Shown: piece after piece, positions 43,001-55,413 of the stretch
How the letters are laid out: each line of letters starts with the position of its first letter
Position numbering within the stretch: the first letter of the stretch is position 1
Assembly: GCA_015039465.1 (NCBI GenBank)
Contig: MU130133.1
Span: 172,440 to 236,439 of the forward strand
From: Phlegmacium glaucopus
Lineage: Eukaryota; Basidiomycota; Agaricomycetes; Agaricales; Cortinariaceae
Direction of reading: 5' to 3'
Length of the DNA: 64,000 nt
The notes under the pieces: model-generated
What the model was told of the DNA's origin: nothing
The model's input: the letters and a program-made list of their open reading frames with translations, nothing else
The model's database searches: none
Translations under genes and position numbers: made by a program

Positions 43001-44793
43001 GGTTTGGGGCGGTGGTCACATCGAGTCACAGCGGCTGATGCAATTATATTTGGATTAGATAGTCTTTCAATTCAATGTTTTCACCTCTCTCAATCTCTAC
43101 CCTATGCAATTATGGTACGGCTACATCCTGAGATGGTCCATAAATGTTGTTTATGGCTATCAGCCACAGAAAACCACCAAAAAATCATCCTTCAAGGCAC
43201 TATCTTTGTGACGACTGCAATAGCTGCTTTAATTACCATGACTGCATCGCCACTGAAGACGCCTGTCTGCACATCCATCTTAACTGGGCAAATATGGCTC
43301 CCAGAGCTTTTTGCATCCCCAGTGCGCATGTACGAGCAGCTTGGAATGGCAAAACATGTATTCCGCAAACTTTGTCTGGAATTGCAGTTGCAACATGGCC
43401 TTTTGGATGGCAAGTACATTATAAATTGTTGTTTGTGTTGATATATAACACCAACCAGAGAGCAGTGGACCAGTCTTTAGGTCAAGAGTCTCCCTGTTGT
43501 TTGTTTAGGGAAGGTGTAACCTTGACTTGTATCACACAGAGGTAGGGGGTGAGAATAGGGATGAGAAGGATGAGGATGAAGATCTTGGAAGGTGACTGAG
43601 GGTGGAGGATGAGGATGAGGATGAATGAGAAAGAGTCTTCAGTAAGACTATAGCAGTAGACAATAGGGGACAGTAACAGTTCAAGGTTGAAAAAGTGAAC
43701 TTGAGGGAGGAATTCATTGGAATTCCACTGAGAAGATGACTGTTGGGGAGTAAGAATGAATTGAGATGAACTACCTATCATGGTACAAAAGAGCAGTATT
43801 TATACCCTAAGGATGAGGCTATGTAGAACAATAAAAAGAAAGAAGTACACGCTGTCAAAGGGAGAATGATGAAGAGAGGACAGCTGCGAGAAGAAAAGAA
43901 CAATGGAAAAGAAGAAGGAACAATAAAAAAATCTGTAGAGTGTCAAAGTGCAAGAGAAAAGAAGAGAAGGCAGTGTACATAGTCCAATAGCAAAAATATA
44001 TCAACTCCATAGGCGTGTGGTCATGTCAAAAATGTGAAAGGTCCTGAGTCAACACTTGAAAGGTGCAGCCTTGTTCCCAAGAAAATACTACTTGCCCATG
44101 ATCCCATGTCGCGCAGCCTTGATAACACTTGACACACTGCGAGGATAATCCTCTGCTGCTGATTCATCTGCAATTCCTGCTTAGTTGTGATCCTCCTGGA
44201 CTTCCTAAGTTGTCATAAAGAGGGTGGGAAGGCTTCATGTACCACGTGAATGATGGTTTTGGCAGTGAATGATAAGATAAGAGGTAGATAATCGAGGATA
44301 GGGGACTGAGTGCGATCCAAGAGCGAGGGATGGCAAGATAGATGGCTGAAGCGAAAACCTGTGGGTCCATAGCCACAACAACAATGACAAAGCCTCTGAC
44401 ATAATGGGAGATGTGGCTGATGCATCCATAAAGAGGCCGTTCTTGAAATGATGGACCAAAGATATGATCAAACATGAGCCAATGACCGATGTGAATAGTA
44501 GATTGATCGCTTTGTTGGATCACTAGCCAAGGAACAAATGGATGGTAGATGCTTAGGAGCATATCAATAGTGTAAACAATGGAGAGCATGGTGACAGACA
44601 TTGAGGATATGATGAGCAATGAGGATGATAATGTTGAACGAATGATTTTATTGACCAGGAACACGATTCAGGGCTGCTTCCAAAATGGGTAAGTGGATTC
44701 AAAGTCCACTTATTTTCATGATGGCAACCTTTAAGCTTTCTTCTCATGCTACCAATCAGTATTGGTGTGCGATACCACTCTATCCACTCCCGG
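43001..44793. other. Region without a recognised gene
   Basis: Several open frames occur. The plus frame 43144-43545 has a stretch with HYLCDDCNSCFNYHDC that could be a metal-binding remnant. The minus frame 44664-44164 (166 codons) is hydrophobic. Neither matches a family I know, and no supporting intron or start context is clear. Purine-rich GATGAGGATGA repeats lie near 43555-43630. Confidence 0.4.
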
Positions 44794-45477
44794 AAGCCAC
44801 CGATTCTGCAGGATGCAGAATCGATGCAATGTAATGCAGGATCATAAAAATCTGCATTTAGCAGAATAATTAATTCTCAAATAATTATGCCAAGATGCAA
44901 AAAAAACCATTAAAATCCAGCCAGATTTATAAATTCTGCCTCAATTTTACTTTTGGTAAAAATCTTACTTTTGCATGAATTCTGCAACAATTAGAATCCA
45001 ATTAGAATGTAAGATTCTACCTTAATCTCACAAGATGCAGAATTTATCAAGAATGATAAATTCTCAATGGATTTAGCAAACTGCAAAATGTTGTCAGAAT
45101 TCATTATTCTGCATTTTGCAGAATCAATTATGTAGTGGGGAGGCAAAATGCAGAATGATGAATTCTGACAACATTTTGCAGTTTGCTAAATCCATTGAGA
45201 ATTTATCATTCTTGATAAATTCTGCATCTTGTGAGATTAAGGTAGAATCTTACATTCTAATTGGATTCTAATTGTTGCAGAATTCATGCAAAAGTAAGAT
45301 TTTTACCAAAAGTAAAATTGAGGCAGAATTTATAAATCTGGCTGGATTTTAATGGTTTTTTTTGCACCTTGGCATAATTATTTGAGAATTAATTATTCTG
45401 CTAAATGCAGATTTTTATGATCCTGCATTACATTGCATCGATTCTGCATCCTGCAGAATCGGTGGCTTCCAGGAGTG
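44794..45477. mobile_element. Near-perfect foldback element (~315 bp arms)
   Basis: The sequence from CACTCCCGGAAGCCACCG to the complement ending GGTGGCTTCCAGGAGTG is an almost exact palindrome about the short centre near 45125-45150. The arms carry TTCTGCATC / GATGCAGAA motifs many times. The mismatch rate between arms is very low, so the foldback is young or kept by gene conversion. There is no coding region. Transcription would give a long double-stranded RNA hairpin. Confidence 0.85.
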
Positions 45478-45494
45478 ATTGTGAGTTGGAGCCC

Positions 45495-45612
45495 TAAGGT
45501 TTGTTTGTTTGTCAAAATATTTGTATTATGTTTGTACACTGATATAACACAGCTTTGAGATGAAGCTCCTTCAAGCGATATGAGTGCACTGGTTTTAGGA
45601 GCCTGTACATAT
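45495..45612 (+). repeat. Dispersed ~115 bp repeat, copy 1
   Basis: It shares TTTGTTTGTT, CAAAATATTTGTATTAT, GTTTGTACACTGATA and GAGATGAAGCTCCTTC-AGCGAT with 61558-61665. The other copy lies just downstream of the small secreted protein gene, so this could be a transposed 3' flank or a short repeat of unknown type. Confidence 0.65.
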
Positions 45613-46981
45613 CCCAAACATATCCACTGCATAAGACCAATTACTGTCAGTCCAATACCGGTCCTAAAAAGGACCAGTTCACAACCAGTTAGAACCAGTC
45701 ATAGACCAGTCTATAGCCTACTAATTAGGTCATAAGACCATTAAAATACTTTGAAAATACAGTTGACTTGCTCATAATACATACACAATGAACCGGCCCT
45801 CAGGTTATGCATTATCACATTTATGCATAACAACAATTGTCATGCTGCATGAGAATATGTGACATTGACTAATTGGGATATATGTGACTGATTAGATTAC
45901 ATCTTCTACTTATCTTTCATAGTAAAATAATTGTTAATCTGTGTCTGCTTTGCCATTAAAAGTTCCTCTCTATGAAGTGCACCCCAAAATTCATGTAAAT
46001 TTCTAGCAAGGTCAAGGGGAAGTTGCCCCCTGCCAAATTTAATGGCCAGCCTCTTCTCCACAGGTTTTGCTGCCATTTTTGGCACATCTTTCACATCTTT
46101 TCATGGCTTTTGTGTATAGGGTGCTGGTTTTTCATGTATCTTTCATTTTTTTCTGCCTCAGAAGACATAGAGCACTCATAATATTTTAGAATTGGAAGAC
46201 AAGGCCTTGATCCCCCAGACTCTTTCATTTTTATGAAAATCAGCTGAATTTATACATTTTGAGTGATGAATATGCAAACTATCAGTACAAAAATGCAACA
46301 GTAATCTAAAAAATCCCCTATTTCCTCCAATCTGATAATGCATATTGCCAAAATAATCCTATGCATTATGGATGTCAAATCCCTGCAAACCAACTCCATT
46401 TCACAAAAATCCCATGCATTATGACAAATATGCATGATCATGTTATGCATTATGAGCAAGTCAACTGTACTAGTTTTTTGTTCATATATTATTTAATATA
46501 ACTGCTGTTCAAATGGCAGGACAATAATAAAACAAGACTAATGCATCTGCCTTCAATATTTTGTCAACTGGAGGATTTTTCCCTGGTACAAAAAGAGTGA
46601 AAATAGTGCAAAACAACATATTTAATATATAATAATACACATCCACCATCATGTATGTAATAATGTATGTGTCAAATGGCAGATTTTTTCCTTGGTACAA
46701 AGAATGCAAATAAATAAATAATAATATTAGTGAAAAATAGCATATTGATAGACCCACTTCACATATGCAACACTCATGTCTTTTATTTAGTTGTGGAGTG
46801 TGTACAAATAAATCTACATCAGCAAAACATCATTTCAGATCCCAGTTTCTGGTGGTTTCAAGGATTCCTGAATACTTGAAATCTGGAAACCAAAAAACCT
46901 GGTGCAAATTATTTACATATTATTAAAATATATCTATAGAACTGCTAGTTTAGTCATACTACACTAGCAAGTGCTAGTGAT
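45613..46981. other. AT-rich region, no recognised gene
   Basis: It contains hAT-2-like ACCAGTTAGAACCAGTC motifs near 45670-45720. The short minus frame 46094-45906 ends KQTQINNYFTMKDK, which looks like the C-terminal PCNA-binding-type tail of some larger protein, perhaps a transposase remnant. Nothing upstream of it is convincingly coding. Confidence 0.35.
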
Positions 46982-47170
46982 GGGATTGGGTGTGATGTGG
47001 CTGCCTTTATATACATAAGTAAATGGCCTCAGGGTCATGGTTGGTTCACCAGGACTCAGGAGTGCCCAGAATATTCCATCAATTGTATAACTTTTTTGGA
47101 ATATTCTGGGCTTCAAACAAACCTGATGCAATTTACTTATATAAAGGCCATCTCTCTTAACCCAATCCCT
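46982..47170. mobile_element. 189 bp MITE
   Basis: The ends are GGGATTGGGT and ACCCAATCCC. The inner arms share GCCTTTATATA-TAAGTAAAT and CCCAGAATATTCCA in inverted orientation around a short centre. No clear target duplication is seen. No coding capacity. Confidence 0.75.
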
Positions 47171-48508
47171 TATTAATATCTTTTAGTCAAATATTGTAAC
47201 ATTTAATACAAGGGTGTGGCAGAATGTGCATCACAAACCAAGGGTCAAAAGCAATTGAGTGAGGAGGAGGCACATGTTGATGTTCCATTGGCTGTGCAAG
47301 CAGCAGAACCCTCCATTAATGTCTGCTGCATTCAGGGTTCTGTTATGACTTGTTGGACCCCCAATACAATTTCTTTCTTCCTTTCCCAGTTCTGCTCCAT
47401 CCCTTTCTGGCTCCAAAATTTAGGACAACAAAGGTGTTGGGCAGCACAGCACATATGCTGAGGCTAAAGTCCTAATCTGTTACTGTCTGTTCAGCCCCAT
47501 CCATTCTGTCCATTTACTCTGTCCAATATCCCACCCACACAATGTCTCTGACTCCCCCTTATCCCTGACTCATACCATACCTACTATGTAAGAGCCTATA
47601 CCCATAGCCATAGTTCCCCAGTTTAGACCTATTGTACATTTACAACCCCATCTGCATAAATCCTGGCAATGATATTGGACAGGTTCATGGAACTTGCCAC
47701 TTTCAGTAAATTTCTCATGTATATTCCTCGTGCATAGATAATTTTTGAGCATGATGAGGATCTTGTAAGTCAATGGTCAGGTAGATGAAATAGATTGGTA
47801 CATGAATCAATGAAAAATAGATCCATATGAGAAAAAATGAAAAAAAAGTGGAACTTGGAAAACATACTATATTTGGTAAGAAGGGGGTGGGTGGTCAGCC
47901 AGATCCACAGAAAAAAAATAGTGAGTGTTGGTGCAAATTCCACATTCCACCACCCCCTTGATTTGATATTTACTGGTTTCTTAGATTCCAAGATTTCTGT
48001 AAATATACCTATAGCCTGGGTTCCTGCAGAAATGGACCTAGGTTTTGAGGATCCTGGTTTCATTGGTTTTTGATGGTTTCCCTGGAAACCAAAATTACAT
48101 AATCTTAATGCCTAAGCTAAATTTGGTCATCTGCATGTGACAGATTGTATTGACACCCATGGCTCAAACTGCTCACCTTCCAACTTCCAAAGACTGATTA
48201 CATTTATTTTCTGGTCTTTTTGTGGTCCTATAGATCAGACCTTCAAGCACTACCCAGTATCCATATCAAGAATTTCACACTATCAGGTTGTTTTGGTAAC
48301 ATCAAAGGCTTGGAAAGGCTTGGAAATTGCAGCAGCTTATGCAATCACAATGTTTTCATACTTTATTTTGCTGACAACTACATAGAATTTTTTTTTTTGT
48401 CATACAGTCTTTATATTCCAAATTCATCCAATTCCAGTCCTCATAACATAGTTGTGAAAAGGAACCATAACCATGCCCTGCCATAAGTCTAAGAAGCTAA
48501 CATTGAAA
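47171..48508. other. Intergenic, degraded repeat pieces
   Basis: About 47380-47500 contains CAGCACAGCACATATGCTGAGGCTA-AGTCC, a diverged piece of the 10200-10772 LTR family. No gene recognised. The poly-T stretch near 48388-48400 lies in the 3' flank of the NACHT-WD40 gene. Confidence 0.5.
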
Positions 48509-51500
48509 CTATATTTGAGAGAAAACATTGAGCAATGGAAATGTGGAATAAAATATAAGGGCCATACATACTTCTAGAAGCAAAATTTCTCCTGTTCCAT
48601 ACCCAAGGCATATTTTAGACAAGTGATAACTGACAGATGTTGGATTACAGAAAGGTGGTGGAATCCAAATTTTATAGTTCATGGCATGGAAAATCATGTC
48701 TTGATATTTATCAAGGAATGATAATTGTAATGAGGGATGAGGATGGTCATTGGTATGGTGATGGATATAAACCCCATCAGGGATTGATGATGAACTAGGT
48801 AACTGACTGCCAGCAGATATAGATGGAACAAACATATGTCCTTTCAGCTCTGCCTCACACTCTCCTGTGGCTGTATTCCAGATCCTTACAGTGTTATCAT
48901 AAGATGCAGACACAATATGCATACCATCAGGAGAGAAGACAGCAGAGTTGACACATTCTGAATGTCCTTTCAGCTCTGCCTCACACTCTCCTGTGGCTGT
49001 ATTCCAGATCCTTGCAGTGTTATCATAAGATGCAGACACAATATGCATACCATCAGGAGAGAAGACAGCAGAGTTGACCCATTCTGAATGTCCTTTCAGC
49101 TCTGCCTCACACTCTCCTGTGGCTGTATTCCAGATCCTTGCAGTGCTATCTTCAGATGCAGACACAATATGCATACCATCAGGAGAGAAGACAGCAGAGT
49201 TGACCCATTCTGAATGTCCTTTCAGCTCTGCCTCACACTCTCCTGTGGCTGTATTCCAGATCCTTGCAGTGTTATCTAAAGATGCAGACACAATATGCAT
49301 ACCATCAGGAGAGAAGACAGCAGATGTGACTATTTCCAAATGTCCTTTCAGCTCTGTCTCACACTCTCCTGTGGCTGTATTCCAGATCCTTGCAGTGTTA
49401 TCATAAGATGCAGACACAATATGCATGCCATCAGGAGAGAAGACAGCAGAGTTGACCCGTTTTGAGTGTCCTTTCAGCTCTGCCTCACACTCTCCTGTGG
49501 CTGCATTCCATATCCTTGCAGTGTTATCAAAAGATACAGACACAATATGCATACCATCAGCAGAGAAGACAGCAGAGTTGACCCCTTCTGAATGTCCTTT
49601 CAGCTCTGTCTCACACTCTCCTGTGGCTATATTCCAGATCCGTACAGTGTTATCTTCAGATGCAGACACAATATGCATACTATCAGGAGAGAAGACAGCA
49701 GAGTTGACCCTTCCTGAATGCCTTAGAACTGCTTCAGTCATGCTCCATGCTTTTCTTCTTCCAAAGCAGAGCTTCCATGGACACTTCATTCTACTTCCAT
49801 ATGTTTTCAAAATATCTGATTTGTCTGGCAGCCAAACTAATGCTGAAGGACATCCTTCAAGACTGTTATTTTTGATGAAGTCATAATTTTCTTTCAGGAA
49901 CCTTCTAGCATCAATTGCTATCATCTTCAACTGCTTCTGGGCCTAGCTTCTTGTTACAAATGCAATCCAACTCAAAGACATGATCACTTACATTTGCCCA
50001 ACTTTCTAGCTCATGGAGTGAATGCATTGCCATTCCCAACTTTCCTAAAATACTCAAACAATCCATCCATCGCAGAAGATTTCTTTGGAAAAAATGTTTC
50101 AATTCATCAATTTCATTGTTGTTGTTTGAATAAGTGAAATGTGAAACCCAGCTACTGCAAGCATATGCAAGAGATTCAGAAATATCCCCATGTCTTCTCT
50201 CTGCCAAGTAAGATACCCTTTCTTCCTCTGACCATTCTTTCTCCATCAAGGACAGACACTGAAGTGCTAAATGCTTATGTGAAATACATGGGTCAAGATA
50301 GTGCTTTGAGGAAAGAATTTGATTACTGATGAAATCATAGAGGGAAGCATGAAATGTTGAGATGGGCATATCAGGGTTTTGAGATGGAATATATATCAAA
50401 GAATGAAGAGAAGAAAGAGCATCTGCAGTGTGTTCTATGGGCATTTGCATTAAAGCACTGATGGCAGCTATAGAAAGAGGATTATAAACATATACAACAG
50501 CTGTGAGAACCATGTCTATGTTTTTCCTCTCCTTTTGATTTGTAAAGGTATAGGCAGCATCCAAAATTCTTTCATAAAGAACATTTAGTGGATGGGTTAC
50601 ACCAGATGTTGCTTCCAATGTCATATTAACCACATCTGAAAGACGCTGAGGCATGCTAGAACCACCCCTCTGAGAAATATATTTGCAGACAGTTGCTGCA
50701 TAAATGAACAAAGTGCCAGACATGTTGACAAGGTTTTCAAGTTCAGCCTGAGGAGGCCAATTATGCCTATTGTGCTTTACTTGGCCACCAAGCAAGCAAG
50801 CTTTAATATAAAGCTCAATATCAGCCTTGACAATCTCTTTCTCAACCTCATGAAGAATGAAGTTGGAATGATCCCAAGAATGATCAAAAGTCTCCTTGAT
50901 CACTATCTCTGGACGACTAGTGATGAAGAACTTGACTGGAAGAGATTTACTATGCTTTGATATCATAGAAAGCAACTCAGCCACAAGGGACTGGTCAGAA
51001 CACTCATCCAGTGCATCAAGAACAATAACTGGGACTACTCCAATACTATCCTTATATGCAGTGAGTGGTCTGACCATAAAATTCAGAAATTGTTTCCTAA
51101 TCCTCCAAGATGTGCAGTCAGGACTCAGATCAGTTTTTACTACATCCAAGATAAGGTGGGGCAGAGAAGGGAGATACTTGGCCAACTGAAGGGAGATGGT
51201 GGGGATGATGCAATGGACATCACTGGTATCAGCCCGGAGATGAGAAGCAAAGAAGGTACCGCCAAGGGAACCCCTTTCACGGAGGATTTCACTGAAAGAG
51301 TAAGCAATTGTCGTTTTGCCGGTTCCAGCCATCCCGTTGAGCCAGTATACCTCTGTGGTTGTATTATCACTGGCCCACACTCGCAGTGAATCGAGGATGG
51401 CCTTGCGAGTGTTCTCCGTACATGCGTTGCGTGGAGATGCTGCGTCGTATTCTGCAAACTGAGCACGGGGCAAGAGCTTCTCATGTAGTGCATCCTATGA

Positions 51501-52191
51501 ACTAGCATTCAGCGCAGATCATCCAATTCCAAAGATTATTTTGCCCACTATGATTCGAGAATTCGATTGTTCATCATTGGATGGCACATGTACATGGATC
51601 TGAGCCATCCGACACGATGATAGGACTGTCAGTACACGGATTGGTTTTTGTACAGATGGAATGATGCTTACACTGTTGGCCATATTAATCGTTGAGTGAT
51701 GGAGGCGTACATCGTGAGCGCCTTGGAAGGCAGACATTGAACTATGGATGTTTGGAGCCATGTACTAAATGAGGAGCCATTAATAATGACGGTCGTGCAC
51801 GCAACACAGACGCTGACCGTGGGTGGAGTTTCTGGTCCCGGGCTACTAGCAGAACCAAGTTGCCTGGGCACAACAGGTATCGATGCTGGAACTGGTACGG
51901 AATTGGAGAGGGAAACTATATCTGCTTCCGAGGTCATAACTGCTGCCACAGGGACCATTTTGAGCGGCAAGTGGCTTAAAAGAATGAACAGATTAAGTCA
52001 ATAACCAAGCAAATAGGGAATTCTGCTGCTCACCTTGTTCCAGTGTCTGTCGTTGCCATACGGTTATCAGAGCTTGGACCCACGTCGATCGACAATGGTG
52101 TGGGCGGGTGTGATAAAGGAGAGAATCTTCCTTTGACATATCGAATAGCTTTGGTTATGCGATTGTTCTTAGATGGTCTTTCGCTCGACAT
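48509..52191 (-). CDS. NACHT-WD40 (NOD-like, STAND) protein, 1117 aa model
   Basis: Model exons: 52191-52034, 51974-51766, 51721-51672, 51494-49992 and 49942-48509; total 1118 codons with stop. The N-terminal ~140 residues are Ser/Pro-rich and lead to a segment with HDVRLHHSTINMANS, typical of basidiomycete NLRs. NACHT: Walker A GMAGTGKTTIAYSF, Walker B VIVLDALDECS and FFITSRPE. The C-terminal part has seven 42-residue WD40 repeats. The apparent break between the two long frames near 49920 is solved by a 49 bp intron (49943-49991, GTAAGT donor), giving ESWANAQKQLKMIAIDARRF. The third intron (177 bp) is unusually long and may hide a small exon. Such proteins act in heterokaryon incompatibility or immune-type sensing; the ligand here is unknown. 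Confidence 0.85.
48839..49720 (-). repeat. Seven near-identical 126 bp WD40 repeats
   Basis: Each unit encodes a pattern close to HSExVNSAVFSPDGMH then IVSASxDNTARIWNTATG. Units differ mainly at residues 3-4, 22 and 31 of the 42, where R/G/I/W/C and E/F/Y/L alternate. The rest is almost invariant at the DNA level. This matches the internally homogenised repeats of fungal incompatibility receptors. Confidence 0.9.
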
Positions 52192-52559
52192 GATGATGGT
52201 CAAGAGAGAGAGTACCGTGCTCTTCCCACGGTGGAGTCTCAGCATATGAGAAACAAGTTACAAAGGCAGAGGAGAAACAATAATAAGTAAGACAGCTCTC
52301 AATCGACGGTGTCATATGTAATAACTCCTCAAGAACGTTCTTTGGTGGTCCCCCTTCCTATTTCTACCTGCAGGTCACCTTGCTTCGATGCCACACATAA
52401 GTAGGTAGGCATCGTCACTGCACTGATACGAAGGTTGAGAGACAAGGGAAGACTGTCCAGTGCATCTTGAATGAAGAGGGACGATAAGTGTCACGGTGGT
52501 GGCTTCAATGATATTGAGGCTGGTAGCTAGTAATCATAATATTAACACTAATAACGGCC
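52192..52559. other. 5' region of the NACHT-WD40 gene
   Basis: Presumed promoter region, reading leftwards into the gene at 52191. No TATA box stands out. The region has CAAGAACGTTCTTTGG (about 52330), a near-perfect inverted repeat, which might be a factor site. Confidence 0.3.
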
Positions 52560-53230
52560 GTGATCTTGTGTCCCCTTGTGTCCCACGTTGCCATTTTGGC
52601 GGTAGGAATAAAGGAGGAATAAAGGAGTTGCCACAATCGGCTCCAAGCCCGTCGCATCCGTTGAAATATCTAAATGGAAGAATATTATAAAAGGACACAA
52701 GAAATGATGAAAAGATGAAAATCACCCAAATCCAACGGTTACTGTCACTGAGAGTCCATGGATAGAAGTTCGTGCATCGATTATTCCCTTTTAGCTTGGT
52801 AGAGGCGTACTCACCCCAAAACCCCCTAGATGATCAAAAAATTAGTATTTTATGAACGGTTATTAGAATAATTCTCCCCTTTTTGCAAGTAACTAGGGAC
52901 CGCCGGATCGGCGAATAGCATCAGGTATCCATTGCACACATTGACCAGACGACCTAGTACGCAATGGCTGCTATGAGAGTACCATTAGACACGAAAGACC
53001 CGTCAGTAGACAATTGCAATACGGTGCTGCCTTGGATAAGGGTATGAAAACGGGTTGGACATGGGTCACCACATTTAAATGTCACACTCACTGTGTGTTC
53101 AATTTGTTGGGTTTGTGTAAGGATCGATACCCCGGTATGTGTTACGCCGCAGGCGATGTGGAAGTCATGAAGAGCAGCCTGATCGAATTTAAACTGGGCT
53201 CGGATGCCATCTTGGAAAGGGGTTAGACGC
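52560..53230 (-). pseudogene. Glycopeptide (thaumatin-like) pseudogene
   Basis: Paralogue of the 55414-56342 gene in the same orientation. Recognisable parts are TLIQGSTVLQLSTDGSF with FVSNGTLIAAIA (about 52990-53075), a small exon with YLQ, and YFNGCDGLGADCGNS (about 52625-52680). Compared with the other copy it lacks 5 bp at the acceptor of its third exon (GCATAC-type instead of CATAG) and about 100 bp of the central Cys-rich exon, and no signal-peptide exon is found upstream. Similarity at non-coding positions extends over introns, so this is a segmental duplicate, not a retrocopy. It would not give a functional protein. Confidence 0.75.
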
Positions 53231-53521
53231 TCAAGGATTGAAAGGGCTAAGACGCTAGAGATTTGACCAGCTGAACAATCACAGGGAAGGCAACGTTGTA
53301 CAACTCATCTCGAGGCATAGTACATGCTGCAACACGTCAATTTCCAAGAGCTAATCAGTTGTAGGGGCCACTATGCAAAAGTCTTATGAAAAGTGAGCAA
53401 TCGGAAAGCTAGGTGTTGCAGTGTCTATTTTCAACGTCAACACTAGCTTTTCTGAAAAATCAGTATGATTGTATCCGTAAAATTAAAGCTTGTACAGTAA
53501 AATGAGAACCCATGAATGAAT
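53231..53521. other. Intergenic region
   Basis: No gene seen. It lies between the FAS1 stop and the glycopeptide pseudogene. Confidence 0.5.
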
Positions 53522-54285
53522 TTAGGCAGGCGAGATTACTCCGTCAATGAGATATAGGTCCCCATTCAACGCCTATCATCAAAAAGTCAGAAAAAAGGAC
53601 AGCAGTACATGACTAAATCAAAGCCGGACCTCTTTCTTTCCGATGATTCGGATACCATTCTCAAGGGTTACATGAGCCCAGTCGGCACCGTGCGTAGACG
53701 TTGATTTGAAAGTGATAGATCTAGCGAAGAGGAGGGTCTGATGATCCTGTATATCGAAAGAGACCGGGTACTCCTGGCATATCTCGAGTCAATACGATGT
53801 CTTCTGAGCGAACAACGATATTGATAGGACAGACCGGAAGTATATGGGAGCATACCCAATTTTCCACATTTTTCTTCGCCACTTGATCGAATTGCTCTTC
53901 CGTGATTTCAGCTTCATCGGGGTTCTCTGGCCCTTCATGTCTGTATTCACACCCGTTAATTCATCAAACAAAAAGTCGGATCAACAAAGGTACTCAACGG
54001 TTTTCTAGACAAAGCCATGATTGCTTTGTTTGTAGGCACCAAAAGGCTCACACGAGTGCTTGTGTCAGAGAACATAGAACTCAATTCGAGTTCGCGGGCA
54101 TATGAATAGAAAATGGAAGCGGAAGGTTCGATGGTAAGGAGATCTGCAAGTGTAGGCTGAGATATAGTCTCAGGTGTGTAATCCGGTTGTCCTAGAGCAG
54201 GGTTCATAAAAATTTGGTCACCCGACGACGCGGATGACAGTGTTGTCAAGAAGAATAAGGAGAGAAGGAGAGGTAGAACGTGCAT
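53522..54285 (-). CDS. Secreted single-FAS1 (fasciclin-like) protein, 195 aa
   Basis: Exons 54285-53999, 53940-53835, 53773-53630 and 53572-53522 join in frame to 196 codons with stop. The start MHVLPLLLSLFFLTTLSSAS is a classic signal peptide. The mature part is one FAS1 domain: TLADLLTIEPSASIFYSYAR, then VSLLVPTNKAIMAL, VENWVCSHILPEYPVSFD and GIRIIGKKEALNGDLYLIDG, which fits the H1/H2 blocks and the size of agaricomycete FAS1 proteins (about 190 residues). The second intron (53774-53834) has a GTCTGT donor; without it a frameshift would appear. FAS1 proteins are cell-wall or surface adhesion proteins; no GPI signal is visible here. Confidence 0.87.
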
Positions 54286-55413
54286 GCTCAAGTGCTCAAT
54301 GTGATACCGATCCAAGTTCCTGTTGTCACGACTCAGGTCACGCGAAGACCGTGACAACAATAAGTATTTGATATTTAATATAAAATAATACTTAGCGCTT
54401 AGCAGTATACGTTCCACTGTAACTAAAGATCCTTCGGAGGAAAGATATTGTGGTGACCTCCCAAATATTTTTATGGAGGTCACAAAGTTACGCATGAAAC
54501 TTGGAGATGAAGGTTTTTCTCTCTGTACCATCATTGGTCCAGGTATCTTTGCACGAGATCTATTTCTCTAAGTATAGGGATCGAAGTAAACCCTCCACGC
54601 CAATGGATTTCATATGGTCTATCGGATACTCCAGACATGGGGCAGATAACGGAAGTCGACAACTCTTTATCTGTTGCGTCTGGAATAGTACAAGTAGTAA
54701 TTAATAAGTCGAATGGCATCGTTCAAAGCATACATCGGTACCAGTAAAAAACCAATGGAATTTGAATATGCTGAGAGTCTTCGATTGTTGGAGGAGGGAC
54801 CAGGGTACTTGATATGATGACGCTAATTTTGTCACAACGTGCCTTGAGCCCTTGACTGCGAATCTTGCGCCATATGAACCGACCCTGGGGAGCAAAAAAG
54901 ACCAAGAGAATAATTATATCAGTCTTACGTGAAATTCCTTCAGTCCAGAACAGCCGCCGACCAATAAACCATGACAGCTGCCCATATCTATCGCTTGTTC
55001 GATCAATGGGCTATTTGTAGGCCTGTATTTTATAAATACTAGTGTCAGCGGACCATGGCGATGGGCGCTCAAGGACTGCACTGGCATTCGTCCAAAGGTT
55101 GCCGAGTATCGGGATCAATCTGGTCAAGTATGAACATAAATAGGTCTGCTCAATGAATTCGTGGTGTACCTTCATATTAACGATATTATCCACAGTCGTA
55201 AAGGTTGATGTATCATTTCGCCGGGAATGGGAAGGGTTGGCGTTGTATGTTTGAGAAAAAATCGTCGTTCAACGATTAAAACTCCTACTTTTTGAGGGCA
55301 ACTTTAAGAACCAGTTGTAATGTTTCCAGTTGAAAATTTCATTTAGAGTATTTGAATTTAAAACGAGGTAATTAGCAAATACAGAACCACTACCGTCCAT
55401 CAAGTTAGTCTGA
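54286..55413 (-). other. Unassigned region, possible decayed multi-exon gene
   Basis: Minus-strand pieces look protein-like: IEQAIDMGSCHGLLVGGCSG near 54960-55020 and GRFIWRKIRSQGLKARCDK near 54830-54890, followed by SVIISSTLVPPP. I could not join them into one gene with plausible introns and do not recognise the family. It may be a pseudogene or a gene with unusual splicing. The region also includes the FAS1 promoter. Confidence 0.35.

Noticed and set aside
43004..43545. Two overlapping plus-strand frames, one with clustered Cys/His
   Set aside because: No family match, no clear start or introns, and overlapping frames of equal quality. Left as unassigned.
49911..49930. Frameshift between NACHT and WD40 frames
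   Set aside because: A 49 bp intron with a GTAAGT donor and CTAG acceptor (49943-49991) joins the two frames and gives a sensible protein.
53774..53834. Frameshift in the FAS1 gene
   Set aside because: A 61 bp intron (GTCTGT donor, CCAG acceptor) restores the frame and yields the conserved HILPEYP junction.
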